A stretch of 64,000 bases of DNA from Todiramphus chloris collaris (lineage: Eukaryota; Chordata; Aves; Coraciiformes; Alcedinidae). Shown piece after piece: positions 13,075-24,400 of this stretch (its first letter is position 1; each line of letters opens with the position of its first letter). The notes beneath the pieces are model-generated. The model searched no databases. It saw only the letters and a list, made by a program, of their open reading frames with translations, and was not told where the DNA came from. A program made the position numbers and the translations under genes. The stretch spans positions 5,919,460-5,983,459 of the forward strand of contig JANVCC010000261.1 in assembly GCA_025345505.1 (NCBI GenBank). The letters are read 5' to 3'.

Positions 13075-13689
13075 AAAGACACTACGCTTATATGACTGTT
13101 GGCACGTTACAGGGCACCAGAATGTGTTGGTTTTACTGTACTGATACCAGTTAGTGCCTCCTGTATATCCATGCCTGTCCATCTGCTTAGATTCACATAG
13201 CTGCCAGTAGCCCTGCTGAAGTCAGGCTGAGGATGCAGGCAGGAGGCTGCAGGGTTAGTCTAACTCCTCTGTGAAAAGCTGAGAAAGAAGACATACTTCT
13301 CTGCTATTACATTTAGTGTTACGTTACCAAAAATATTGAATTAGAACTTTATTTAGATAGAATTATTAATTGTCACATGGGTCTTTAGCTCATTATATCA
13401 GTGCATCCAATTATCTTCAATTCACAATCCAGTTAGCTTGTAACACATGATCGCAGGGAAGGACTTTATCCATCCTCAAATTCTCTTCTGAGATGCTTGC
13501 ATTCCCCAGACAAAGGTGACTTTAGCAAAAGAATTGCTAGAATTTTGTCTGTTGAGAAAGTCATATAGTGAAAGTTTATTGAGAATGGTATCTCCCTCTT
13601 CTGTAAAGCTGGCACAGGCTGCTTAACTGGATGAGCAATGTACAAGCATATTTCTTATACATATAATATATGTACAAGATACCAGGTAT
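13075..13689. other. Intergenic, nothing recognised
   Basis: AT-rich sequence with no exon, RNA gene or repeat that I can identify. Confidence 0.5.
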
Positions 13690-14250
13690 AGTCTGGATCC
13701 TAATTCTGCCTTTTGTAGTGCTTGCAGCTCTCTCAGTTTGGTGTCTTCTGCAAATTTAACAAATATGCTCTTTATTTAATCAGCAGTGTTGTTACTGGAA
13801 TTTACTCTGAATGAATATTCAGCACTCAGTTTTACCAGGTCCATGACAGACCTCTGGGACATTTCCTCTTGGAACATGCTCCAGTGTGACAGTGTTCTAC
13901 TAATTATTCTCTTTAGTTTTTGAAGTGATTTTGGACCGACATATCCAGACCATATTTCCCTTACTGCTCATGGGGATTCCACATGTAACGGTGACAGAAG
14001 TCTCCTTGAAGTCATGATTTACGGACTCTTATTCCTTCTTCCCTAATCCACAAGGCCTGTTATCCTGTCATAGAAAGAAATTAGCCTGGTTTAATACAAT
14101 TTGTACTTGACAAATCCAATTTGTCCTTGCAGCTAGTTTGATTATTTGTTCCATGAGTCTGTGGCTCTCCCCTTCCCTGCTTTCCAAAGATAAGCATTAG
14201 GTTTATCGTTTTCCAGGCTTATCCCATGTAACCGATCTGCCACACATTTC
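13690..14250 (-). mobile_element. Decayed CR1/L3-type LINE fragment
   Basis: Read on the + strand it gives the reverse complement of CR1-family reverse-transcriptase text. Recognisable islands are a phrase like TTGGTGTCTTCTGCAAATTT at 13738-13757 and a later CCACAAGGCCTGTTATCCTGT-type segment near 14050, followed by GACAAATCCAATTTGTCC near 14108. No reading frame is intact, so this is an old, inactive copy. The boundaries are approximate, and the 3' part may extend to about 14400. Confidence 0.6.
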
Positions 14251-17200
14251 ATTACTTGTTTTCATCTCTAGCTTCTTCTGAAGGTGAGATTTGGTCAACT
14301 TCACCAGTCTTTTAAGCTGACACGCTCCTATGCGCTTTGTAATGTGCGTGATCAACGGCTCCAGAAGAGCCTTGGAGCACTCCCTCGGTGCTAACCATCC
14401 ATAGTTCAGAGAAAATATCAATGCTCACGCTTGTGGATAAAGCACAGCCACAGTTGCCTCCACCTTCACAACCACAGCACCACCATCGACTTGTCAGCTC
14501 TGCTTTGGTCAGCCGCAGCCTGCAGTAGATCAAGGTAATTTTGTTCCTCGACCTGAACAACCATGAACTCCAAATTTCGAACAAAGTCATCTCTGAGGCA
14601 CGTCACTTCTTGCATTTTGGTTTAAGTCACGTCCCCAGTACAGCACAAACGATGGTAGGCTGTAAATGACAGGGGAGTCAAGCTTCACTGTCTGCTTCAA
14701 TTCTCTAACAGCGCACCAGCCCCTGTATCCCCCCATCCTGACTTCTCTGTCCTCGTTGGTCCTCCCATTACACCTGCTCCTACCTATGCCTTGTGAAGCG
14801 AAATGTTGGAGACATAAGCAAGGTGGAAACCCCAGGAAGGGTGTGGGGGATGACGGATGAGGCAGCTCTGCAAACAGGGTAGGCAGAGTTACACAGAGAA
14901 GCATATGGGGCAAAAAGGAGCTGCAATGTGTGAGAAGGCAGCACAATATCAGCTCCCTCAGCCAGACTCCTTTCAAATGTCCTAGCAGTGACTTCAGCAT
15001 TTCTAGTGTACAAATAAACAGAGAAAGTTAACAAAAATAATAGTGACCAGAATGGTGTTCCTGAGAGAATGCCAGTTTCATACCGTTGGACCACTCTGTG
15101 CCAATATTAAGAGTTGCAGGCTAATGCAGACACTTCTTTGGAATGCAAAATTCATTGTTTACTTTCTGTTGGAAGGGGGAGCGAGTTTGTCTCGCCGGTG
15201 TATGTGCAACCTGTGTGCTCCACTGCAGGAGTCTGTTGTGCTAAACGAGGCACGCGGGCCTCTCTCAACATTTTTTGACTGTCTCTCCAAGTGACATTCG
15301 ATTGCTTGATCTTTATTTCAAATGATGTGCCCAGTCGCTCTTTCACCTTTCTGTGTCTGTGAGTGCCTTTGATTTGTCTTAACTGTAAATCAAAGAAAGG
15401 CTTCTTGATCCAAACCAGAGCTTTTACTGAAGGGAGGCGTGTCTTCGAGAGGATTAGGCTGAGTTAGAGCTGAGCATTGATCATTTCATACCTTTTTGGC
15501 ACAACTTCTTTCTCTGTTGCATCTCTTCAGTGGGTGCTAAACGTTCATGTTCTTACAGCTTCCCTCATGTTCCTACAGCTTCCCTCACTTCCACACCTCC
15601 CCCGAGATGTCTTTAACATTTTTTAGAGGGGAAGATATTGCCCACGTGGCTTAGGAAGCTGTAGAGACCAAAAGACAATTTTTTTATTCCTGCTTGTTCT
15701 ACAGTTACTGTTCAAAAAGCTCATCAGAGAGCGTAAGCTACTTAATTACATTTCACCTTCACAAAGTGTTTTATTTGAAAGAACAGCACACGAATGCTAA
15801 TCCCTGGAGCAAGGCTAGCCAGCTTCTGAATCCATGGTGTCACCAAAAGATACAACATGGCATAAACCATCCATTTTTCTCAGGTATCTTCCCCCCTAAA
15901 GGCACATTTCAGACACTTTTGCCCCAGATTCCCAAAGAAAGGTAACCAAAGGAACAGTACGGACAAGATGCTTTGTGTCAATGCAGGTGATGACACAGAA
16001 GGAACAAACCCTTATGTTTTGTAGATGGCAATTTATTTAAAAAACGAAACAAAATGAGCTTGTCCCAGAGACAATGCCCCCAGGTCGCTGGGGAAAGGCA
16101 GCCTGCCAGTGCTGATAGCCAAGGCCCAGCTGTGCTCCCCATCTCTGGTGCCCAGACCACACAGGCAAGCTTCCCTAGCACGTGTTAAACATCCTAACCT
16201 GTATCCAAGTCATCTTGGGAAAACAAGAGAAATAAAAATAGCATTTTAAAATTCTGAGAAAGCTTGAATACTGTGATTTAATGAAGAGTTCTATCTGCTT
16301 TCAAAGGTAGCCTTACATAAAAAATACCAAAGAACCAAAGAATAACTTAAAAATCAGTAACGTCTCCCTGACAAATACCTATGACGCAAAGTTGTTTCAG
16401 TGGAAATATTATTGTCTAAGAAATAAATAGATTGCATTTGTTCATACTAACAAGATATTGTCTCAGAAATACTAGTTGTCCAAATGGCAGTGCTGACAGG
16501 AAAAAGAGAACTTCCAACAATCAGACTAAGCCAAGGGAAACTAGAAAGGAAGGGACACAAAAGAGGATTAAAAGGTAGAGAAAGAGAAGAGAAATTAAAT
16601 ACATCCCATAAAAATCCGATGTTTCAAGGGCTGAACTTCCCACATATAGAATCTTGGCTTCAGACCAACGAGGAACAACTGAGGGGGGATGCAGCGGAGT
16701 TAATTCCTCTCTTTCTAGCAGATGATAATTTTGCTTTTATAGAACTCTCAGATTCTTCAGCTTCTTCTGTGTTGACAAAATACATTTCCGTTCAGCTGAA
16801 TCATGCAGTACAATCCCAATATGTCTTCTTTCCAGGGCTGCTTTCTGCAGCCAGTGCTTTTATGGGACTTAGATGAGCTTTTGGTGATTCATAGCACTTA
16901 AACTACTCAAGAGCACTTTTTCAATTGGAAAATTCACTTGAAGTAAATGCATCATCAGCATGATTGTCCATGCATGAAAGAACTACAAGCAAAACAATGA
17001 GCACCATTTTTTAAACCCTACACTTAAGCCAAGAAAAACAGTTATCATGAACTATTAAAAGACCTTAATTTTCGGTTTCCATGAATCTTTCACAGAAAAC
17101 ATGGGTTATCCTTGTCTCCGCATCTCTTATTCTGAGAACCCCAAACTGCAAGTGAAAAAAAAAATAATGTGCACATTGTTTTAGAGTCGTTAACATGATA

Positions 17201-20099
17201 CATTGCAACATAAATTATATTATCTACAACAGATTAAACTGCTACTGATTTAGCCTTATTCTTGTAGCAGTCTTCTCCAGGAAGGAGCTTATGAGATCTA
17301 GGAATCAAATGCTCTTGCTATTCTCTTTTGTGCTTTCAGAACACGAAATATAAATAAAATGCTATTTAAATATTTTAAGGATTAATGGAAGATGCTCTGG
17401 TATCTGCCGAGCACACTGTGGATTTGAAGGATATGTCAGGTACTTAAATAAAAACAGACGCCTGAATTTTTGACATTTATCTGAGGGAAAACACTATCTG
17501 TGGGTTATGTGTGTGCATATGCCTATATGGCATTTTCACAGATGATTTGATAATGGTACTTCAGAAATATTTCTACTCCTAGTAGCATCAAAGCAATCTT
17601 TCACTCTTACTCCATTGTGGCAGTGTTTATTTATTTATTCACTTAAATAGATTTATATAATGCATAAAAAAGTTCTATTCTTAAGTCTGCATGCTTTTGA
17701 TGGATAGGAAAATACAGTCAGACTAGTGAAAACAAGTATAAAACCAGCAACCTCTGTTAAATCAGAAAACAATCACATGGAAGAAAAATTGAAAGCTATT
17801 TCCTGCTCTGGACAGTCATTCAGATACTCCGCACTAACCAAGACCATAAGGGCAAGTTGAGAAGGGGCCCACCAAACCCACAACTCCTGAGTGCACCCAG
17901 CCCAGCCCCAGCTTTGTGCCCCGTGACCAGTGGGGACTGGCTACATGAAAAATCATTTGTTGTGAAAATTTACTGACTCATCAGGAGGGAAGCTAACTAG
18001 GAGGTGAAAGCAAAAACCTGTGTGAGCATTTTGAGAATCAAAAAAAAAAGGTATTATCTTCTTTGCCCAAAGTTCTCCATTACTCTGAGAGTAAACTGAG
18101 CAGTTATTCCTAAACTTTTCAGATGAGAAGCAAAAAAGTATCTTATCTATAAAAGTAATACTCAGCATTTACAAGCACTCAAGTGAAAATTAATGCGATG
18201 TTGTAGTAATTCAACATTTTATTAAATTGCTTGCTAATAATTCCAGTGATTTTTCTGTGTGAAAATGAAAAGGTCTCCCACTGAAATGCTATTAAAAATT
18301 ATGTAATTGTTATTATTACTATTTTTCACATTGTTGGAAAGACAGTCAAAGAAATTGAAGTGAGCAATCAAAAAAGCTGAATAAGAGGCATAGACATTCT
18401 TTTCCAAAGATATCTCAATGAACACCATGGAAACTTTGTTTAGTGCTTTGCACTGATTGTCTTGTAGCCGCACAGTCACTACTTTCAAGTCATTAGCTTC
18501 ATTTAACTTTACTTACGATTAGCTCTGCAAATAACAGAAACGCATGCAGTTTACAAAGATCCAGCATGAAACAGGTATTTTAAAGAAAAATGAAATTTCA
18601 TTCGTTGAACAGTAGCTTTTCAAGGAGCTAACTTGTAGGTGGTTTTACTTGGTGGTAAGAGATGGAAAGACTGTCCCCTTGTGGATAGGAGTATGAGGAG
18701 AGATCCTGACACACTGAGAGCAGCGGCAGCCCTGGGCATTTGGAGTTTGGGTAGGAAACGAGCTGGAATCCTGCCTTGTGCAGCGCTCGTAGATCAACGC
18801 TCACATGTACAAAATGCTATGGAAAGCCTTTCGATTTAGACTGGTTGGCCTGGCAGAGAACAGAGGGCAAAGGCTGCTCAGCGCGGCAGCAGTGCTAACG
18901 CCGGTCTCTAAGTGCTGCAGGCAGCTGCAGCCTTGCCTGCTTTCAAAGAAAGCCATTATCTGAAGAAGAGCTTCGGAGCAAGGAACAGGAGAAGGCCCCA
19001 CAACAAAGAGAAAGTCTTATAGTATATCTATAAAGCAAGGTGCTGCCTACATCAGCTACACCAGTGCCGGGCACCTATGTGTGGGGCAGAGCACCAGCCT
19101 TGTCCGTGCTGCCTCAGCCGCGCTGGGGGAGGCTCTGGAGCAGGGTCGCTGCACAGCTGGTGCAGGCACCCATCCGCTGCTGCCTCGCTCAGCTCATCCA
19201 GGAGCGTTACGGTTCCCCACACGCACTGTCACCTCTGATCCGTGAGATCTACCCCATCGGCGCTCAGATCTGGGATGATCAACGTAGCTTCAGACTTCTC
19301 CGCGAGGAAGCAGAACTTCACGGAGGTGCTGAGGTAGCAGGGGATGTTTCTCATAGGAAGTGTTGTGGTTTATCAAGTCCAGTCCTTCCCCACTGCAGGC
19401 TGCTACAGCCTGCCTCATAAATTCTTCTTGTTCTGCCTTTATTAAGGTTTGTGGCTAACCAGTCTGATACTGGCAGGTTGAGGTGCAGGTTGGTGTGTGG
19501 TTCAGAGTTGGGGTGCTGGGGAAATAAGCCTGAAATAACACTCGGCCTTTGATAAGACGATGTGCTAGGTGGAACTCACCAAGTCACAAACTGTCCTCCA
19601 CAAAAAGCGGGGGCGGTACCGCTTCCTCTCTGTGACACATCAGTTGATCGAGGAGTTGCTCAAATGGTTGAAGATGAAAATGGCAAAACTTCTGGGGAGT
19701 CACTACAGACCTAGATAGATGTAAGTGTTTGTAAATGCCTATTAGCACTTTTAATTCAAAAATATCCCGCTTGTAAATTTATGACACTGGAGGAGTTCAG
19801 TGTGCACATTGGGAAATGGCCAAGGGTCTTACAACATGGACAGTGTGAGATTCTGGTAAAGACATCCAGACAATACACGCAGCAAGTGAACACTGTAAAT
19901 ACTCCTTTTTTTTTTTTGTGTATTAAAGGTCACATTGACTGTCAGATGAGAAGAAATCAAAACCGAGAAAGAAGAAACAAACCCTATTTCCTCTGTCTCT
20001 GTCTTGAACACTGGGAAGTAATGAGAAACCAGACTGTTTATTTCTGTACTTCACAGGGGAAGCGTTACAGGGGTTGTGAAAGTTCCCTCTTTCCCCCTC
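14251..20099. other. Intergenic block upstream of the Rab gene, no gene recognised
   Basis: Nearly 6 kb without a supported exon. The 130-codon frame at 16484-16876 (+) and the 126-codon frame at 19040-19420 (+) lack domains, convincing splice sites and good start context. I regard them as chance frames. Confidence 0.5.
15546..15585. repeat. 20-bp direct tandem duplication
   Basis: Two adjacent 20-base copies beginning CATGTTC and ending GCTTCCCT, at 15546-15565 and 15566-15585, differing at one base (TTAC versus CTAC). Confidence 0.9.
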
Positions 20100-20101
20100 G
20101 G

Positions 20102-20110
20102 TGACGCAAT
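20102..20110 (+). promoter_or_regulatory. C/EBP-CREB/ATF composite-like site TGACGCAAT
   Basis: TGACGCAAT joins a CRE half site (TGACG) to a C/EBP half site (GCAAT). It lies about 730 bases upstream of the Rab start codon and 130 bases upstream of the PBX-MEIS-like array. The motif match is visible; use in the cell is inference. Confidence 0.3.
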
Positions 20111-20236
20111 TTCATGAAAAAGCAGCGCCTCTTCGCATGATTTCATAACCCGGCTGAAGCAGAGCCCGTGGCAGCCTGCAAGGGTCTCACACGGCCCTGC
20201 CGCACAGCTCAGCGTGGCGACGGACGCTGCACGCAC

Positions 20237-20296
20237 GCGGCTGTCAATCATCTGAAGCGGCTGTCAGTCATCCAAAGCGACTGTCAATCACCTAAA
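20237..20296. promoter_or_regulatory. Three tandem PBX-MEIS/PREP-type sites, 20-bp period
   Basis: Three 20-base units carry CTGTCAATCA at 20241-20250, CTGTCAGTCA at 20261-20270 and CTGTCAATCA at 20281-20290. The reverse complement of the first and third is TGATTGACAG, the known composite binding site of PBX-MEIS/PREP homeodomain dimers; the middle copy has one change. Each site follows GCGG or GCGA, so the whole 20-bp unit is duplicated. The array is about 550-600 bases upstream of the Rab ATG, at the edge of its CpG island. Confidence 0.6.
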
Positions 20297-20359
20297 CACA
20301 GCCGGTGGCCTCTCGGGGAAGGTGAAGGCAAAGCCCAGAGACGCTAATTTTAATCAGCA

Positions 20360-21420
20360 CAAGGGCCCTGGCCGCGGTGGGAGCGGCGGGGCTGCAGCCT
20401 CGGCTGCGCAGGCCCCAGCTTTCCTCTCTTTATCAAGTCACGGGAATCCAATAATTTAGCGCTTGACCGGTTTCGCATCTTCTGTAGCACGTGCGCAGAT
20501 CGTTGGCAGCTGTAAGGACGGCAACGTTCAGTAAGGTGGGGAAAAAACAACAACAACAAGAGAATAAGATAATAAAAAAAAGACGGCGGACGCTTTATTC
20601 TTCAAAACCGCTTTAAAAAGCCGGCTGCGGCCCCGCACCCCTCCCCGCCCCGCTCCCCCGCAGCACCTCCCGGGGCTCCGTCCGGCCCGTGCCTCCCGTG
20701 CGGGGCACAGCCCCGGCCCCGGCCCGGCCCCGCCGCTGGGCCCCCCCTGCGGGGCGGGGGCGGCTCCCGCTCCCTCGCAGCGCCGCGGCCCCCGCCCCGC
20801 CCCACCCCGGCCTGGCCCGGCCGGCACTGGGCGCTCGCCATGGCGGGGCTGGGGCAGGGGCAGGGGCCGGGGCCGGGTGGCGCGGGGAAGCCGCCGCTGC
20901 TGGTGAAAATCGTGATGGCCGGGGAGACCTGCGTGGGGAAGACCTCCATCGTGCGGCGGTACACAGAGCCCGCCTCGCCGCCCGCCGCGGCTCCCGCCTC
21001 CTCCTACTTGGCCACGATCGGTGAGTGAGCGCGGGTCAGGGGCGGCCACGGGGCACCGGGCCCTGCCGCCTCTCCCCCGCAGCCCTCGGGCTGGCACCTG
21101 TTCCTGTCCCCGGCCGCGCCTCCGCAGCCTTCCGCGAAGCGGGGCCCCGCCGGCCGTGCGGGCGCTGCCGCGCTGCTGGGCAGTGTCCCGGCAGACGCCC
21201 GGGTGGCCCCTCCGCGCCCTCGCCCCGTCCCTTCCTCCCGGGGTGCGCCGACGGCCGCAGGGCCCTGCGCAGCCCGCCCGGCCCTGCCCGCCTCGGAGCT
21301 GTCACAGCCCCCTCTGCCCGCGGCTTCTGCCCGGGCACGTCCAGCCACGGGAACCCTCGCAGGGCTTTGCCGGGCTGTCGGGAAACCCAGAACCGCTCAG
21401 TGCCGGCCCTGCTGCTCGGC
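20360..21420. promoter_or_regulatory. CpG island and promoter of the Rab gene
   Basis: GC- and CpG-rich sequence covers the first exon and continues into intron 1, in contrast to the AT-rich flanks. Visible elements are a CCAAT box at 20448-20452 and a GCACGTGC E-box core around 20488-20495, followed by GCGCA (NRF1-like). An adenine-rich stretch lies at 20546-20581, then a GC-rich leader up to the ATG at 20840. No TATA box is seen. The transcription start is not determined and probably lies between about 20500 and 20800. Confidence 0.7.
20840..21020 (+). CDS. Rab exon 1 (residues 1-60 and first base of codon 61)
   Basis: The start ATG has a near-ideal context (GCTCGCCATGG). The exon encodes a Gly/Pro-rich N-terminus of about 18 residues, the first beta strand, the P-loop with Lys34 and Thr35, and switch I through Thr59. 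It ends at the donor G|GTGAGT in phase 1. Residues 44-55 are Pro/Ala/Ser-rich, probably an in-frame growth of this GC-rich exon. Confidence 0.88.
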
Positions 21421-24400
21421 TGGGGCCTTAGAACCGAACTTCTTTCTCTTTTCTTTCTTTTTTCTTCTGTGCTCTTGAAGAGAAAGTTAAAGGACAAGGC
21501 TTGAGTGTTCCTGCGCTCGGAATGTGCATGGCTCTTGGACATTCCTCACTGTGGGAGGGGCTGGCTGAAGGGAATAAGGAACAGGTAGTAGCTGCCGCAG
21601 CAGTTGGTCCAGTGAATGCTTCACGCACACGAGATGACTTGCCTTGCCCCCGTGAGAATGGCTGAATGCAAAGCACTCTTCATTTTCCTGCCTGTTCTTG
21701 CAAAGCAGCATCTGAAACCAACACGATCCAAAAGGGAAGAGCACAACTTCCCAACTAGATTCGTGGCATTGATCCCTGTAACAGGCAACTGGAAGGAGTC
21801 CTAAAGAGTGGCTGTGAAAATAAACATCAGCTTTGCCAACGTGCCTTATATTGGAACGTGCATTCCTGACTGTGAAGTTATTATTTTGTGACACAATTTC
21901 TTTTAATTCAGTCCACTGTGGAGTCAAAAACTCTTGTATGATCATGATAGTAAAAATATATTTTCCAATTTGTAGGTTGAAATAGTTTAAGAAATAGCTA
22001 GGATAAAAGAGTTTTGTAACAGTTATGGACTGAGATTAATCTTCCTGGTTTTATTACTGTTCCTGAAACCTATTTGTGAGAGATTAGGAAACTTTTAAAA
22101 CCGATATTTGTCTGAAATGTGATTTAATCATCCAAATGTGGTATTTGTTACCTGAGTGTGATTTTAAAGTTATTTCTGAAATACAGTGTTCCATCTATTA
22201 ATTCTATTTTAGGAGGTGATTTAGAGCTTACTCTTCTAATATGAATGGGATTGTCTCTGATGGCTTCCAACGGACTAATGTTGGGAGTAGAAGTTTCTCT
22301 TTAATGAAGACAGCTACAACCAAGAGCATGGGCTGTGTGGCCCATAAGGGTATAAAGTAAGAAGATGCAGTGCAGTGGTTTTTCTGTTTGTGATGTCTTC
22401 TCCCTCTTTGTTGACACCATCAAAACAAGTACCTGTTTTCATCCAGATGCCAGTTCCATACAAGCTCAGTGGAGTGATTGCCATCGGTCCTGCAGCCTGT
22501 TAAATGCTCGTTGGGTGTTAATTGATTTTTCTCCCGTACCTGCCCAGCTGGAAGGGTGGTTCAAGTAGAGGGGAGATTATCCAGGCCCTGCAGTCTCTCA
22601 GCCATCCAATTTCCCTGACTAAACCGTGTGCCACCACCTTCCTTAGTGGCAAAGGGTCACAGGCACAGGAGTTAAAAGGTTGTAAGTCTCACTTCTGTGT
22701 CATGAATCACAGATTTGTGTCACCAGGAAAAATCCTGGTGTTACTGTGGGGGGGGGAGGGGAATACGCAGACATTTGGTAGCAGGCTCCAGTAGTAGTGA
22801 ACTTCCCTAAAATTATGTATTTTATGGAAGGAAAAAAAAAATGCAACCACAGTAAATTTTCATTGAAAGCTTTTTATGCAGCACTTAAACACTCAAGGCT
22901 GGGTGCCCTTCCTCCTCTTCAGTTACACACTTTGGATAAATTATAAGCAGTTATAGTTTTCTAATTAAACTTACATGCATCATAGGGCAGATGCATTGTA
23001 ATATGAATAGACTATAAAGAATAAATGTTTTTGTTTAAACAATGGCATTGCATATAAAGCCATAGAGAAAGTTTATGAACAAAAAAAATGCCTTGTGTAT
23101 GAGCGAACAGAGTTGTGATCTCCCAGGCTGGGAGGTTGTTATTTCGCTGTGTGATGGTGGCTGTGGTCCCACAGCACCCCTGTTTTCTGTGAGAAACATT
23201 TCTGTCGAGAGGAGAGTCCTCCCAAAATCTGTTGTGGTTCCACGTGGTGCAATTCCCACTTGAGGATTTAAAAAAAAAAAGGTAACTTTATTTTTACTTT
23301 TTCTTCAAAAGGAAACTTTTGCTTTTTAATGCCTGTATTTGAAGGAAGCAAAAAAAAAAAAAAACCAAAAAGAAGAAATCAGAAAATTATTTATTAAGAA
23401 TAAATTTGCGAATTCAAGTGATCTATGCATTTGTTTTTAATGCACAATGAATAATGAACCAGCTCTGAAGTTTGTATGGATTCCCTGGTACTCACAGTAG
23501 AAGGAAATAGAGTTAATCAACAAAAATTAGTCATACTGAAGGTAAACATGTTGTGTGTTAACACCAGCAGCAATCCACATCTTAATTCTTTCTTTTTTTT
23601 TTTTTAAAAGGCTGGATTTTTTTTTTCACTTTCCTAACAAACCATCTCATCCCAGGAGTTGCTTTTCTTACCAAAAGAGTAATTACCAGTTTTTGTGACA
23701 GCTCCACTTCAGATATCCCTTGGCATGTGCAGGAAGAGTCTGATTCCAGCAATGCACCAACAGCTTGTAAGGGAGAAGTATGGGTGGGAGCAGCACGATG
23801 GAAACTCAACCTGCAGCATCTCGCTGGGCACTTACCCAGCTTGGGCAGAGTTGATACCAAATGCTTCCCTCTTTCCAGAGCTGAAGATGCTGTATGAACA
23901 GTAAGTGGGCGAGGTGGAACCTGTGCCTGGGCATGTGCCACCCTCTATCCGTGCCATCCTTGTTGCATCCTGCTGAGCTGCTCAGACTCAACATTTTCTC
24001 TGGATAGACATTGATTTTGAGCCTTTTCTATCAGAAACTTGCTGGCTGTATTGGGGTGAAAAGCGTGTTGCGATTTTTCTAGGCCAGCTGCAAGAGATCT
24101 CTTGGAAGAGGACCTTTGCAGGTTGCCAAAGCTTATATTCTAGATACTGAGGGAATTCACAGCTGAATTCCTCTGGGGCTGACTAGTTTGATGCTTTTTA
24201 GATCTAATTGTGTTTAAGGTGCCTCAGTTCTAATATGGGCATTATTTATTATTTGGACTATAAAGAAATTAATCTCATGGCTATAAAACTGGGAAATAAC
24301 AACTAGAATTTTTACTTGTACCCAGCATACCCTTTCTTGGTTTTATTTGACAGCTTAAAAGAAGCAAGTACAAGCTGTTGCATTCCAATAACATTTATCT

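Noticed and set aside
16484-16876. 130-codon + frame
   Set aside because: No domain, no Kozak context, basic and low-complexity start, AT-rich surroundings with no splice partners.
20528-21097. Minus-strand 189-codon frame and other long frames over the Rab CpG island
   Set aside because: Arg/Gly/Pro/Ala-rich translation on all strands is a result of GC composition; only the + frame from 20840 has Rab motifs.
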